A stretch of 64,000 nucleotides of DNA from Ascaphus truei (lineage: Eukaryota; Chordata; Amphibia; Anura; Ascaphidae), in contig CM071569.1 in assembly GCA_036426205.1 (NCBI GenBank), forward strand, positions 1,075,430-1,139,429. Direction: 5' to 3'. A program made the translations under genes and the position numbers. A model generated the notes under the pieces. It did not search any database. It saw only the letters and a list, made by a program, of their open reading frames with translations, and had not been told where the DNA came from. Positions 55,481 through 64,000 of this stretch are shown here, in pieces (position 1 is the stretch's first letter; each line of letters begins with the position of its first letter).

Positions 55481-56727
55481 AACGGTGGAGGTTTCTTGTT
55501 GCCTTTTTCACCCACCATAACTTAAAATGTATATGTATATATACGCATTTTTAATAAAATTATTTCTTAATACAGTATCTACACATTAGTATATGGATAG
55601 TGCGAGTTTGTGTACACACAACTTATATAATGTGTTCTCTTTCATTATATGTTTTAGCCAATATTTATCTTTTGATATATGTTTTTGTTTTTAATGTTTT
55701 ATAATATGGATTTCATTTTGGGAGACCACCCTTCTAGTGGACACATAATATTTAGGTTTAGAATTAACTTCATCAGTGTTATTTATTATATAGATTCACT
55801 GTTGCAAATTATGTCGAGTTATCTTTTGTAATTTTTCTCTCTTTTTTTTTCAATTAGTGGTTGCTTAGAATTACCTTCTCATTATTAATGTGTGAAGGTT
55901 AACTGTATTGGCATAAATACATTTATTCACTCACCATAAATGTAATTTAATATGATTTTATTTTTAGTTCCTCGTTAGAATTTGCACCTTTGTACTTATT
56001 AGTTTCCTAGTGATATATATAAAATTACTTATTCACCATCAATTTAGAATCAGATTTTCATCACATTTTGCACATTTGCACTTATTAATCCTGTGAGAAT
56101 CGTGCTCTCCTGTTGAGGAATCGATTCAATGCTGTTGATTTGTATTATGAACATGTTATTTGATGTATGTACTTCATTAGGCTCTGATTGACTGATTAAT
56201 TGATTTAGTACTGTTTGTGGGTATAAATCAGTGAGCCCATCGTTGTAACGCTTGCCTGATGAATCACGGTGTACGTGCGAAACGCGCTGGGGTATCTTCA
56301 CTACATCATAGCGTGTCATCAAGTAAGTTATCATATTTACAAAGATGGTTGCTCAATCATTCTTTTTCCTGGTGTTATCCTTCTGTCTGATCTTGGTGGC
56401 GTATCTTCTCTCTCATTGTTAACCCCGTCTCTCCTTCACTGGCTAAATCTTCCAGTATTTATCCAGAGAATATCCCTTAGTCAGTCCTTCCTTCTACCAA
56501 CACTATAAGCAAATAAGGTATTTACATGTGTTCTTCCAGCTTAACACTGATGTCCTACCTTCCCATCCTGCATACAAGGAAAATCAACTTACTTTACAGA
56601 AATGTTTGCATCAGCTTTACCAACGGCTGTCGATGGCAACTCAAATGTCCCTCACAAGGCCCCTTCCCCATACAACCCAACGCAGCTGCAATCCCACTCA
56701 TTATAAGTATAAACACACCTCTTTTAC
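55481..56727 (+). mobile_element. PLE terminus upstream of copy A
   Basis: A/T-rich sequence, the hammerhead motif at 56254-56293 and a leader to the MITE at 56728. It lies directly 5' of the RT of copy A, but its hammerhead differs in sequence from the one 3' of copy A. It may therefore belong to a different PLE subfamily or an older insertion. Confidence 0.6.
56254..56293 (+). ncRNA. Hammerhead ribozyme motif
   Basis: Consensus core CTGATGA (56256-56262), stem II CACG-GTGTA-CGTG, GAAA at 56279-56282, then ACGCGC (palindrome broken at the last base), T and GGGG. Upstream stem I partner is weak (TTGC). Core intact, flanking stems imperfect. Confidence 0.7.
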
Positions 56728-57200
56728 TTAAAGCTGCAGTTCAAGCAATATCCTACATGTGTAGTTTTTTTTAAAATAAATCAGTTCTGTATTATGAGAA
56801 AATACTTGTAGCATTTAAAAAAATTCAAACGTTAAAGACATTTTTAATGTATTGTAATGTAACAGGCATTTTTGTTCCTATAGCAACCATTTACAAAGTC
56901 ACATCCCCTTCCCCTTCTGAAACAGTATCACCTTTTTGAGCCCTGCCCTCTCTAGCAGTGAACCAATTGAATCTAGTGCCTCCCTGGTCACATGATCTTC
57001 CTCACAGAACTTTGGCTGTCAGTGTAGAAAAAGATTACCCAAGATGCATTTAGTGAACAACCAGCCAAATTTCAGTGATCGATTACAGGAGAACAGATCG
57101 ATCAACAATTTAGCTAATCACTTGTCAGTGTGCAGATTGTATTGATCCACATATTGAATTAATTTTTTTTTTAAACAACAGCTTGAACTGCAGCTTTCAA
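56728..57200. mobile_element. TTAAAG-ended MITE, copy 4
   Basis: TTAAAGCTGCAGTTCAAGC to GCTTGAACTGCAGCTTTCAA, 473 bp, with the family's internal words. Inserted between the PLE leader and RT of copy A. Confidence 0.88.
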
Positions 57201-57500
57201 ATACCTCACTTGTAACCTTTTCTACAGAAGAATCTCTACTGTCAGAATAAGAACTTGCATGCAGCATAGCCTGTTCTAAAGAGGAATCTTTGCCAATCAG
57301 AATCATTCATATGTGTGGCATCTGTTCTCATATTTCTAATCAAACCTAATTACAATATAATAATGTAACTGAACTGGAGACCTGACAATCTTGCTAATCA
57401 TGGCACTACTGATGAGCGCTCTATTGTTCAATCCCTTTTAGACTCCCCTTTTAGACTCCCCTTTTAGACACCCCTTTTAATCCCAAGTTGCTCTTTTCTC
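57201..57500 (+). other. PLE copy A 5' coding or leader remnant
   Basis: Sequence between MITE and recognisable RT. A fourfold CCCCTTTTAGACT repeat at 57435-57480 is the only feature. Confidence 0.4.
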
Positions 57501-58860
57501 CCTACCAGTCAAAAGGCAATTTTATTGACACATTTTCTACTCTTTGTTTTTAATGATTTTCAGTCACTTTGCAAAAATGACAATCATTCTGGACCTAATT
57601 TGACAAAAGGAGAAAAATGGCCTCTTAAAGAAATTCAGAATTTGGATGAACTAATTTTCCAACCGGTGGATAAGGGGGAGGGGGATAAATGGTCATCCAA
57701 GATAGATGTATACATGGCAGAAAAGACCGTAGATTACTTGGAGATCAGGTATCATATATTAATTTAAATGGGGATTCAACTAGAGATTACCAAAATACAT
57801 TTAATGTTGTTTTAAACGAAGCCAATAAGAAAGGTATTATTACTAAGGTGGAGTATAGATTTCTCAATATACAGCATCCTAGAGTACCTATATTTTACCA
57901 TTTACATAAGGTACATGCATGTTTTGTGAACAATCCTAGTACACCTATCGTTTCTGTGGTGGGGTTGATGGCGCCCAATTTGTCCCAGTATGTTAGCTTC
58001 TACTTACAGAAATATGTTGTCACCTTAAGATCCCATAGTAGGGACACCTTGCACGTCATCAATTCCGTCTCTGCGATTAAGTGGCAGGATTCACATCGGT
58101 TGACCACTTACGATGTTCAATCATTGTACACGTACATAAGAGCATACAAAAGGATTGTTAGCTATTAAGCATTATTTGGATTCCACTCTGTATATGTCTG
58201 TGGCACAGAAATACTTTTTGTTATTAAGTATGGAATTTATATTACAGCACAATTATTTTCCATTTGAACAACAGTTCTACCTGCAGATCTGTGATATGGC
58301 CATGGGGACCAGGTTCACCCCAAGTTATGCCAATTTGTTTATGGGTCGTTGGGAGGACCGATCTGTCTGGACCAACAATCCTTTTGGAGCGGCTATGGCC
58401 ATTTCATAGATGATATTCTGATAATTTGGGATAATGATTTTGTGATATTACAGATTTGTTTTTACATTTTAATTGTAATCAGGTAGGTTTGATTTTTACA
58501 CATACTGTTGATATGAACCAAATTGTTTTTCTGGATCCGACTTTGTCAGTCAATAGTAATTTGACCATTAAAACTAGCATTTATGTTAAATCAGTGGCTA
58601 CCAATGGATATCTGCAAGCTACTAGTAGTCACCGAAAAAGATGGTTGAACAATATTCCATTTAATCGATTCAGTCTGAACTGCTCTACCGATGTTAATTT
58701 TCTTGCACAGGCTGAGCTCATGAGGGCAACTTTTTGGGCTAAGGACCATCATCCAGCCAAGATTGAAGAAGCCTTTCAGAGGCCTTGTGCTCTGGCAAGG
58801 GATGCTCTTTTGGAGAAATCTAGAATTAAGGCTGCGGTCCCAGTGCACACACTCCCGGCG
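57501..58860 (+). pseudogene. Penelope-like RT, copy A (frameshifted)
   Basis: Successive frames give IFQPVDKGEG (57650), the PLE N-terminal xRPADKGGG block. Next IFYHLHKVH and TPIVSVVGLMAPNLSQY (57890-57990, fingers), then RLTTYDVQSLYTYI (motif A with the catalytic Asp, 58100). Then CDMAMGTRFTPSYANLFMG (motif B region, 58290) and, in another frame, FIDDILIIWD (motif C, near 58409). Last FLDPTLSVNSNLTIKTSIY and a thumb region to 58842. All RT blocks are present in order but in at least three frames, so the copy is dead. It is cut at a G run (58860) by a retroposon tail; the GIY-YIG end resumes at 59049. Confidence 0.88.
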
Positions 58861-59048
58861 GGGGGGGGGGGGGGGGGGGGCGCGTCCCCCTCTAACTGTC
58901 CATAAAATGTCTGTGACTTTTCTGTATAACCCCTGTTCTTTTAATGTAACATGTATTGTTATATCTCTGTGCCCAGGACATACTTGAAAACGAGAGGTAA
59001 CTCTCAATGTATTACTTCCTGGTAAAACATTTTTATAAATATATAAAT
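58861..59048 (+). mobile_element. Retroposon 3' tail inserted in copy A
   Basis: A G run, then CTAACTGTCCATAAAATGTC and the TGTGCCCAGGACATACTTGA...ATAAATATATAA tail shared with 46290-46440. It separates RT from the endonuclease remnant of copy A. Confidence 0.75.
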
Positions 59049-59235
59049 GGCTTTACTTCGCATAGTGTGCTGAAACACATTTCTCTCGGCCACAACCAAC
59101 ATACAGATGGCTTATCGGTTACGGGATTAGAATTTATATCATCATCCCTACTCTAGCGATAGATGTAGATCTATCTGTCGCAAAGAGACATAGTGGATTT
59201 TTAAATTAAATAGTTTGGCACCAGATGGCTTAAAT
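59049..59235 (+). pseudogene. Penelope GIY-YIG C-terminal remnant, copy A
   Basis: Reads FTSHSVLKHISLGHNQHTD and LSVTGLEFIS, then in a shifted frame KETQWIFKLNSLAPDGLN. These correspond to the VARHF..xH, L.v.GIE.V and W...L.TL.P.GLN blocks at the end of PLE endonucleases. The GIY and YIG motifs themselves are missing. Confidence 0.75.
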
Positions 59236-60160
59236 TAATGCATTGATAGTATTGTCAGTGTATAAAATTGTATTGCATCCCTTTCCCTCCTTTATTCTTT
59301 TCATTTAGCTGGTAAAATATTCAATCATTTTTAATTTATTTTTAGTTTAAGTCCATTTGGTTCTCTTATCTTTTTAGATTCTTAAATGTATTTTTGGGCT
59401 TTCTCCCTGTTTCTTGCTTTTTTTCAGTTTTTTAGTTCATTGTTTATTGTTGTTACAAGATTATTATATTATTGTTTTTAGTTTGTTGTATCTTAATTGT
59501 AATTATCATGTAATTGGTTGCTTAATTACCTATATGTATAAATACTCTGTTGCCACTAGCTCTTCACATACCTCCCGATGAAGTTATGTTCAGCGTTACG
59601 AAACGCGTTGGGTCACATGGTTTTGCGTGTCAGCAGGGATTTTCATACTGGACTTGCAGCGTTCTCTAGCTAGCGGGACTTTTACATTCCTCTGTGTGAG
59701 GAGACAGGTGGTCCGGCATCATATAGTTAGGCTCTGAGTGAAACAGGCTTTCGCTTCTCCCATTGAGGGTGCCTATCGCCGTGGGACGTCATTGACGAAT
59801 CGTTGGTACTTCGGAGGCTGCCTTTGACTGGTAAACCGGACTTGTCTGTTTACCAAACCACGCCTGGCAATCAGCTGTCTGAGAGGTTTGATTTTGGATT
59901 TCTTCAACCTCTACTGTCCTGGATTAGCTGGATCCCTGAAACCCCTCTGACACACTTAGCCCTTGTGAGTTTTTATCTTACTTGTTGTAAGTGAGCATTT
60001 GTCTGCTGTTTCTTATTACATTTTATAACAGTATTATGCTATGGAGCGTGCGCTTCTCTTTTTTTTATTATTGTAGAAAATCCTCGTTGATGCAATAGAT
60101 TATTGGAGAAGCTGCCCTAGACTCCGGGATACAGTTTTTATTCACCACAGATTAACATTG
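59236..60160 (+). mobile_element. PLE terminus 3' of copy A
   Basis: A/T-rich 3' region, hammerhead at 59573-59612, then a leader ending ATGGAGCGTGCGCTTCTC and a T run with TATTGTAG. Copy B coding sequence begins about 20 bp later, so this terminus can serve as the 3' end of A and the 5' end of B. Confidence 0.65.
59573..59612 (+). ncRNA. Hammerhead-like motif, slightly degenerate
   Basis: CCGATGA (59575-59581) has C for U at the second core position. Stem II pairs GTTAT with GTTAC imperfectly. GAAA, ACGCGT, T and GGG follow in the canonical place, with CC upstream. Probably impaired. Confidence 0.6.
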
Positions 60161-60179
60161 ACATAAAATAAAGCAAATT

Positions 60180-61662
60180 GTGATGTTAAAATACCCCTGT
60201 AGCTACACAAGCATTTTACAGCAGGTGGGCCTTCATGCGGTCTCACACTTCCTACGGGCTCGGGACACTCATTTTCACACCCATAATGCCTTTGTGATCC
60301 AACTTTTAGATTTCGTACTCACTAAGAACTTTTTCACCTTTAACAACAAAATTTACCATTAGGTACTGTACAGGGTCCGGCCATGGGCACCACTTGCACT
60401 CCCACCTATGCCAATTTATATCTGGGCTGGTGGGAGAAAGCAGTGGTGTTCATGGAAGATAATGAGGCATTTACAGATAAGATCCTACTTTGGGCGTTAT
60501 AGATGACATCTTGCTACTATGGAATGGGACAGAAAACCAGTTAAAAGATTTTATTGATAGGCTAAACACTAACGATATCAACTTGATACTCACGTACTAT
60601 TGTGACAACCAGAAAACTGACTTTCTTGACTTAACAATAATCAAAAGGGATGATGGGCGACTGGAAAGTACCATCTTTCGAAAACCAACTTCGACGAATA
60701 GTCTACTTATGGCTACTAGCCACCATCCGCTACATATGATCAACAATATAGCTACAGGCCAATTTCTGCGGTTACGACGAAATTGTTCGAGCATTCATGA
60801 GTTTAAGTCACAATCAGCAGATATGATGACTCGTTTTCTGGCACGAGGACACAGTAGAGGTACAGTGAAACGAGCCTATCAAAATGCACTCCATACATGC
60901 AGACCTCATCTTCTCACACAAAAACAAGAGACTGATATCCCTGTAGAGAAAACTATCAAATTCATTAGTACTTTTAATGAACAGTGGGGATGCGTACGCC
61001 AGAGTCTTCAAAAACACTGGCACATTCCAACCCAAGACAATGATCTAGCTAAAGTTTTGAAGTCCTCACCTAATATGATGAGTAGACGACCTCGTAATCT
61101 GAGGGACCGTCTGGTTCAAAGTCACTTTATGGAAAATAGTAAACGTACATGGTTGGGCCCTAAACCAAAAGGGTGCTACACCTGCGGCCGATGTAAGGCA
61201 TGTGCATCAATGACAGTCACTAAAGAATTTTCGGGAATGAATGGGACATCCCCCTTTGAGATCAAAGCATTTGTTAACTGCCTGACAACAGGTGTAATTT
61301 ACCAAATCACATGTATGTGTAAAAAACAATATATTGGCAAAACCCATAGACCCCTGAAAGTTAGGGTTCTTGAACATCTGGGTTCAATACGCAACCATCG
61401 CGACACACCTGTTACCAGACATGTGAATAATGAACATGGGGGTAACACACATGTCCTTAGCTTCAAAGGCATAGAACATGTCCCGTGGGGCCCGAGACGG
61501 GGTGACTGGGATCGCAAGTTAGTACAGAGGGAGTGTAGATGGACTCAAACCTTAGGAACACTTGCACCTAATGGTTTGAATGAAGGTTTTATTTATACTT
61601 CATTCATCTACACTCACCATAGTGTCCCATTGGGCTGCTTCGCGATATGGGTTCTAATCTGA
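60180..61662 (+). CDS. Penelope-like RT (5'-truncated) with intact GIY-YIG endonuclease
   Basis: From 60180 two short broken frames give SYTSI (motif A end), LHAVSHFLRARDTHFHTHNA and VQGPAMGTTCTPTYANLYLG (motif B region). A clean 390-codon frame then runs 60490-61662. Residues 3-13 VIDDILLLWNG are RT motif C with the catalytic DD. FLDLTI (45-50) and FRKPTSTN (63-70) continue the palm and thumb. C229, C232, C235 and C238 form a cysteine cluster in CYTCGRCKAC. GIY-YIG nuclease follows: GVIYQI (268-273), YIGKTHRPLKVRVLEH (281-296) with conserved Arg and Glu/His, then TPVTRHVNNEH and LAPNGLNEG. PLEs use RT plus GIY-YIG endonuclease for target-primed insertion. The N-terminal RT half is missing and two frameshifts precede 60490, so the element is not autonomous, but the nuclease part looks undamaged. 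Confidence 0.9.
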
Positions 61663-61696
61663 TTAGTGGGATCCAGGGATATAGCTTAACTTTAGA

Positions 61697-61812
61697 GACC
61701 CGTTTTGTCCTTCGGAGCGGGTCGTCTAGGTCAGCACATTCCTACACCACAAGGGATCCATTGGAATACAGCATTAATTTCAGAAGACCCGTTTTGTCCT
61801 TCGGGGCGGGTC
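61697..61812 (+). ncRNA. Duplicated UUCG-loop hairpin in PLE 3' UTR
   Basis: GACCCGTTTTGTCCTTCGGA closing with GCGGGTC (61697-61723) recurs at 61786-61812 with one change. Each folds as GACCCG/CGGGTC with an inner TCC-TTCG-GGA or GGA stem, the stable UUCG tetraloop. The period is 89 bp, and CCTACACCRC follows both copies. Confidence 0.7.
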
Positions 61813-62315
61813 ATATAGTGTAGTACAATCCTACACCGCACCTTACGATATCCTTTATGACCACGATTTGCAGCCCATGGCTCAAGATCTAATAACTAAA
61901 TATGCTTTGGTGAGTGTTAGGAGTGACACTCTCTGTATATACTTGTTTCCCTTTGAGCATGCATACATACACACAGTGTGTACATGTAAAGCACTTGTGC
62001 GTGTGTGTATGCCTTTAAAAATGACTACTAGTGACATGCTGCCATCTGTGCATGTGTACACATATAACAGTATAGGCACACGCATCCGTTATTCTGCTGC
62101 GCTAAGTATGTACACTGACAGGGTAATACACATGTTTTCATGCACCTCTTATCCATCTACTTATTTATTTATTTAATTGTTTACTTTCGCTTCGCACGCT
62201 GGCTGGCAGATAAATTCACAGCAGTAGCGTGCACATCCACTGGGCAGTCTAGCCCAGCCTCCTCCCTGGCCTCGGGTATAACTGTGACCGAGTCATTCAC
62301 AGTACTAGCTCCTCC

Positions 62316-62361
62316 CCCCCCTTGATGAAGTGTGAAGCATCACACGAAACGCGCGTCGGGG
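62316..62361 (+). ncRNA. Hammerhead ribozyme motif
   Basis: TTGATGA (62322-62328) has U for C at the first core position. Stem II GTGTG-AAGCAT-CACAC is perfect. GAAA (62346-62349), palindromic ACGCGCGT, C, then GGGG, which pairs with the upstream C run. Strong stems, one core change that would be expected to lower activity. Confidence 0.68.
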
Positions 62362-62689
62362 TGTGACGTCACTTGTGGGCGTCTGAGAGCGGGAGCACTC
62401 GTGGAGTGGAGCAGCATCTGTTGGGAGCTATTCTTGGTCGGGGCACACACAGCAACGTTAGGAGCACGGTCGTATCCCCTTCGTTTGCTTACTGCTTATG
62501 TATTTATAACCATGGGTATATAAGGAGCTTTTTGACTGGAGTTTATATTTATATGTACCTCCCTAAGGCGCACCACCATACATACATATAGATACATTTG
62601 GTATCTTATGAACTGATGACCTTATACCCATGTACTTAGGCTCCCTATGGTTTAAGTGTTTTCCCTGACCTACCCACAGAGCTTGCACG

Positions 62690-63006
62690 GCTTTGGTAGC
62701 AACACTAGGGATACCACGAGATATATGTACAATACTCAAAAGACAAAAGACTGTTCATGGTCCCAAGGCTCAACAAAGTATCCGGACGTTCCTCCTTCTC
62801 CTACCGTGCACCCCAAAACTGGCACAACCTACCAGAGACTCTCACATCCACCACCAGTTTAAGTTCTTTCAAATCTAAGGCTGTCTCACACTTTAATCTG
62901 GCCTCTAACTGTTTCATACGCTCATAATATATATTTTCTTTAACTGTGCATGCAATGTCTTGTATATAATGTATACCCTGTTCATTTATGTAACTGTACT
63001 TGTAAC
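62690..63006 (+). pseudogene. LINE ORF2 C-terminal remnant
   Basis: One frame reads VPRLNKVSGRSSFSYRAP followed by QNWHNLPETLTSTTSLSSFK and SKAVSHF. This matches the terminal block of L2/CR1-group LINE proteins (typical VPR...G..SFSY.AP.LWN.LP...R...SLSSFKSKLKTHLF). Only the C-terminus is present. Confidence 0.75.
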
Positions 63007-63007
63007 T

Positions 63008-64000
63008 GTAACGGGTATTCCCTATGAATACAACCGCTACTACCTGCTGTGCAACCTGTGTGGCTCTCAGGAGCCTAAGCCTCCGCTTGGGGAACCTGGG
63101 GTACATGCATGTTATACATCTCTGGGTGCAACGCCTCCACCTGGGAGGGATCCCAACGGAGTGGGAGGAGGCCCTCACAGGAAACAACCACACAAAGCGA
63201 GCAAATATAAAACAGGACTGGCTTTACTGCATAGCAAAACATATAATAACACACACATCACATAACCATAACTCCTCTCTAGAGGAGCCACATGTGGCGT
63301 CACACAGGACGCTAACCACTATGCGCCACAGCGGACGCTAACCACTCTGCGCCACGGCGGACGCTAACCACTCTACGCCACGGCGGACGCTACAACCTCT
63401 AGGCGTCACGGCGGACGCTACCACCTCTAGGCGTCACGGCGGACGCTAACCTCCCACAGAGTGATCCCACCCTGTGTCCAGTAACCCCCACCCAAATGTC
63501 TCGCACTCCCAAATGTCAAACACCAATGTCTGTATATATGTGTGACTGCGCAGCCACTATGTCTAGTGATTAGGCCTTGTTGGTGCACGTGAATGGTAGG
63601 TTACCTGCCCGGGGCTCCAGCCACGGGTACCGCGATATCACTGGATATCCGCCCGATCCGACGTTGTCCTCCACACCGCGTTGGGTGAATTCCAGCGCGG
63701 ATAATATCACCTTAGTCCCAGGGTCGGCGGTGGTGTTCTGAGCCCAGAACCCACCTCGCAGGGCCGCACGGATTCAGCACTGACTAAGCTACCAATTAAT
63801 GGGGCAGTGTCCCTATCTAGGGCCTGTCCCTAAGCTCCACAAGCTACTAGGTGGCTCAGGACCTAACTGGGACCTTGGGGGCTGCTGGCCTAATGCAGAG
63901 GGTCACTGACCCCTGCATCCACCTCTTACCCCTAGCTGGTCCGGATCCTGACTAACTGCGTGCTGCCAAAACCCCGCGAAATGTATCTTTATTCCTGCAG
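63008..64000 (-). mobile_element. LTR running off the right edge
   Basis: Begins TGTAACGGGTATTCCCT, identical to the first 17 bases of the 21102 LTR, but diverges afterwards, so a related family. TGTATCTTTATTCCTGCAG at the window end is the complement of a poly(A)-signal region. Orientation is inferred from the complete element. Right end outside the window. Confidence 0.65.
63310..63455. repeat. About 28-bp minisatellite in the LTR
   Basis: GGACGCTAACCACTCTGCGC followed by CACGGC is repeated five to six times with variants (CTACGCC, CTAGGCGTCACGGC). Confidence 0.9.

Larger units (their letters stand above)
61663..62660 (+). mobile_element. PLE copy B 3' region
   Basis: Downstream of the stop: a duplicated hairpin (61697-61812), GTGTGTATG-rich DNA, then the hammerhead at 62316-62361, a TGACGTCA at 62364-62371 and a leader to about 62650. 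It resembles the other PLE termini in plan but not in sequence. Confidence 0.65.

Overview
The window looks like repeat-packed, non-genic nuclear DNA of an amphibian, most likely a frog. The reasons are the mixture of Penelope-like elements (PLEs) with hammerhead-ribozyme motifs, L2-type and L1/Tx1-type LINEs, several LTR families, hAT-like MITEs and many minisatellites, together with a short interspersed sequence ending in repeated 'ctatgtaac' that I associate with frog genomes. The species cannot be fixed from the sequence. No complete host gene is visible. One short candidate terminal exon (35967-36089) is the only host-like coding signal. A run of N (44608-44722) shows this is a draft assembly.

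Layout. 1-5.6 kb: GT-rich repeat, a perfect hairpin, a 28-copy 37-bp minisatellite and a fold-back MITE. 5.6-12.1 kb: an LTR fragment, then an L2 LINE split by a 1.7-kb hAT-like element that carries three tandem arrays and has exact 8-bp target duplications. Next comes a TTAAAG-ended MITE that itself contains a 229-bp insert with a degenerate hammerhead motif, then a solo LTR. 13-18 kb: a hAT-like MITE, an LTR fragment, a PLE terminus with a 206-bp inverted repeat and a hammerhead motif, and a TIR element swollen by a minisatellite. 20.4-26.2 kb: a 383-bp palindrome, then a complete LTR element on the minus strand (two ~835-bp LTRs, tRNA-Thr-like primer site, polypurine tract, 4-bp target duplication). 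Its only long open frame encodes a 705-aa protein I do not recognise, not protease, RT or integrase. 27-34 kb: LINE remnant, LTRs, one solo LTR with a 5-bp duplication, a hAT-like element, CA-rich DNA, a GC-rich fold-back. 35-46 kb: minisatellites, MITEs, LTRs, another PLE terminus with hammerhead. 48-51 kb: an L1-type LINE with ORF1 and the endonuclease part of ORF2. 53.7-55.2 kb: a minus-strand L2 split by a solo LTR. 55.5-62.6 kb: two PLE copies. Copy A has decayed RT and a broken GIY-YIG end. Copy B keeps a 390-aa uninterrupted frame from RT motif C through an intact GIY-YIG endonuclease. The window ends in an LTR that runs off the right edge.

How things work together. The main theme is retroelements plus structured RNA. 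Six hammerhead-type motifs share one design: CUGAUGA core, a stem II hairpin, GAAA, a palindromic ACGCGU-like stem III and a C-run/G-run stem I. They lie in or next to PLE termini, one of them beside the intact GIY-YIG gene. Several LTRs share a TGGAGGCGCTGCAC-type primer site resembling the tRNA-Thr 3' end, and a leader ending in a splice-donor-like CAGGT. Many insertion boundaries can be read to the base, so nesting order is recoverable at several loci.
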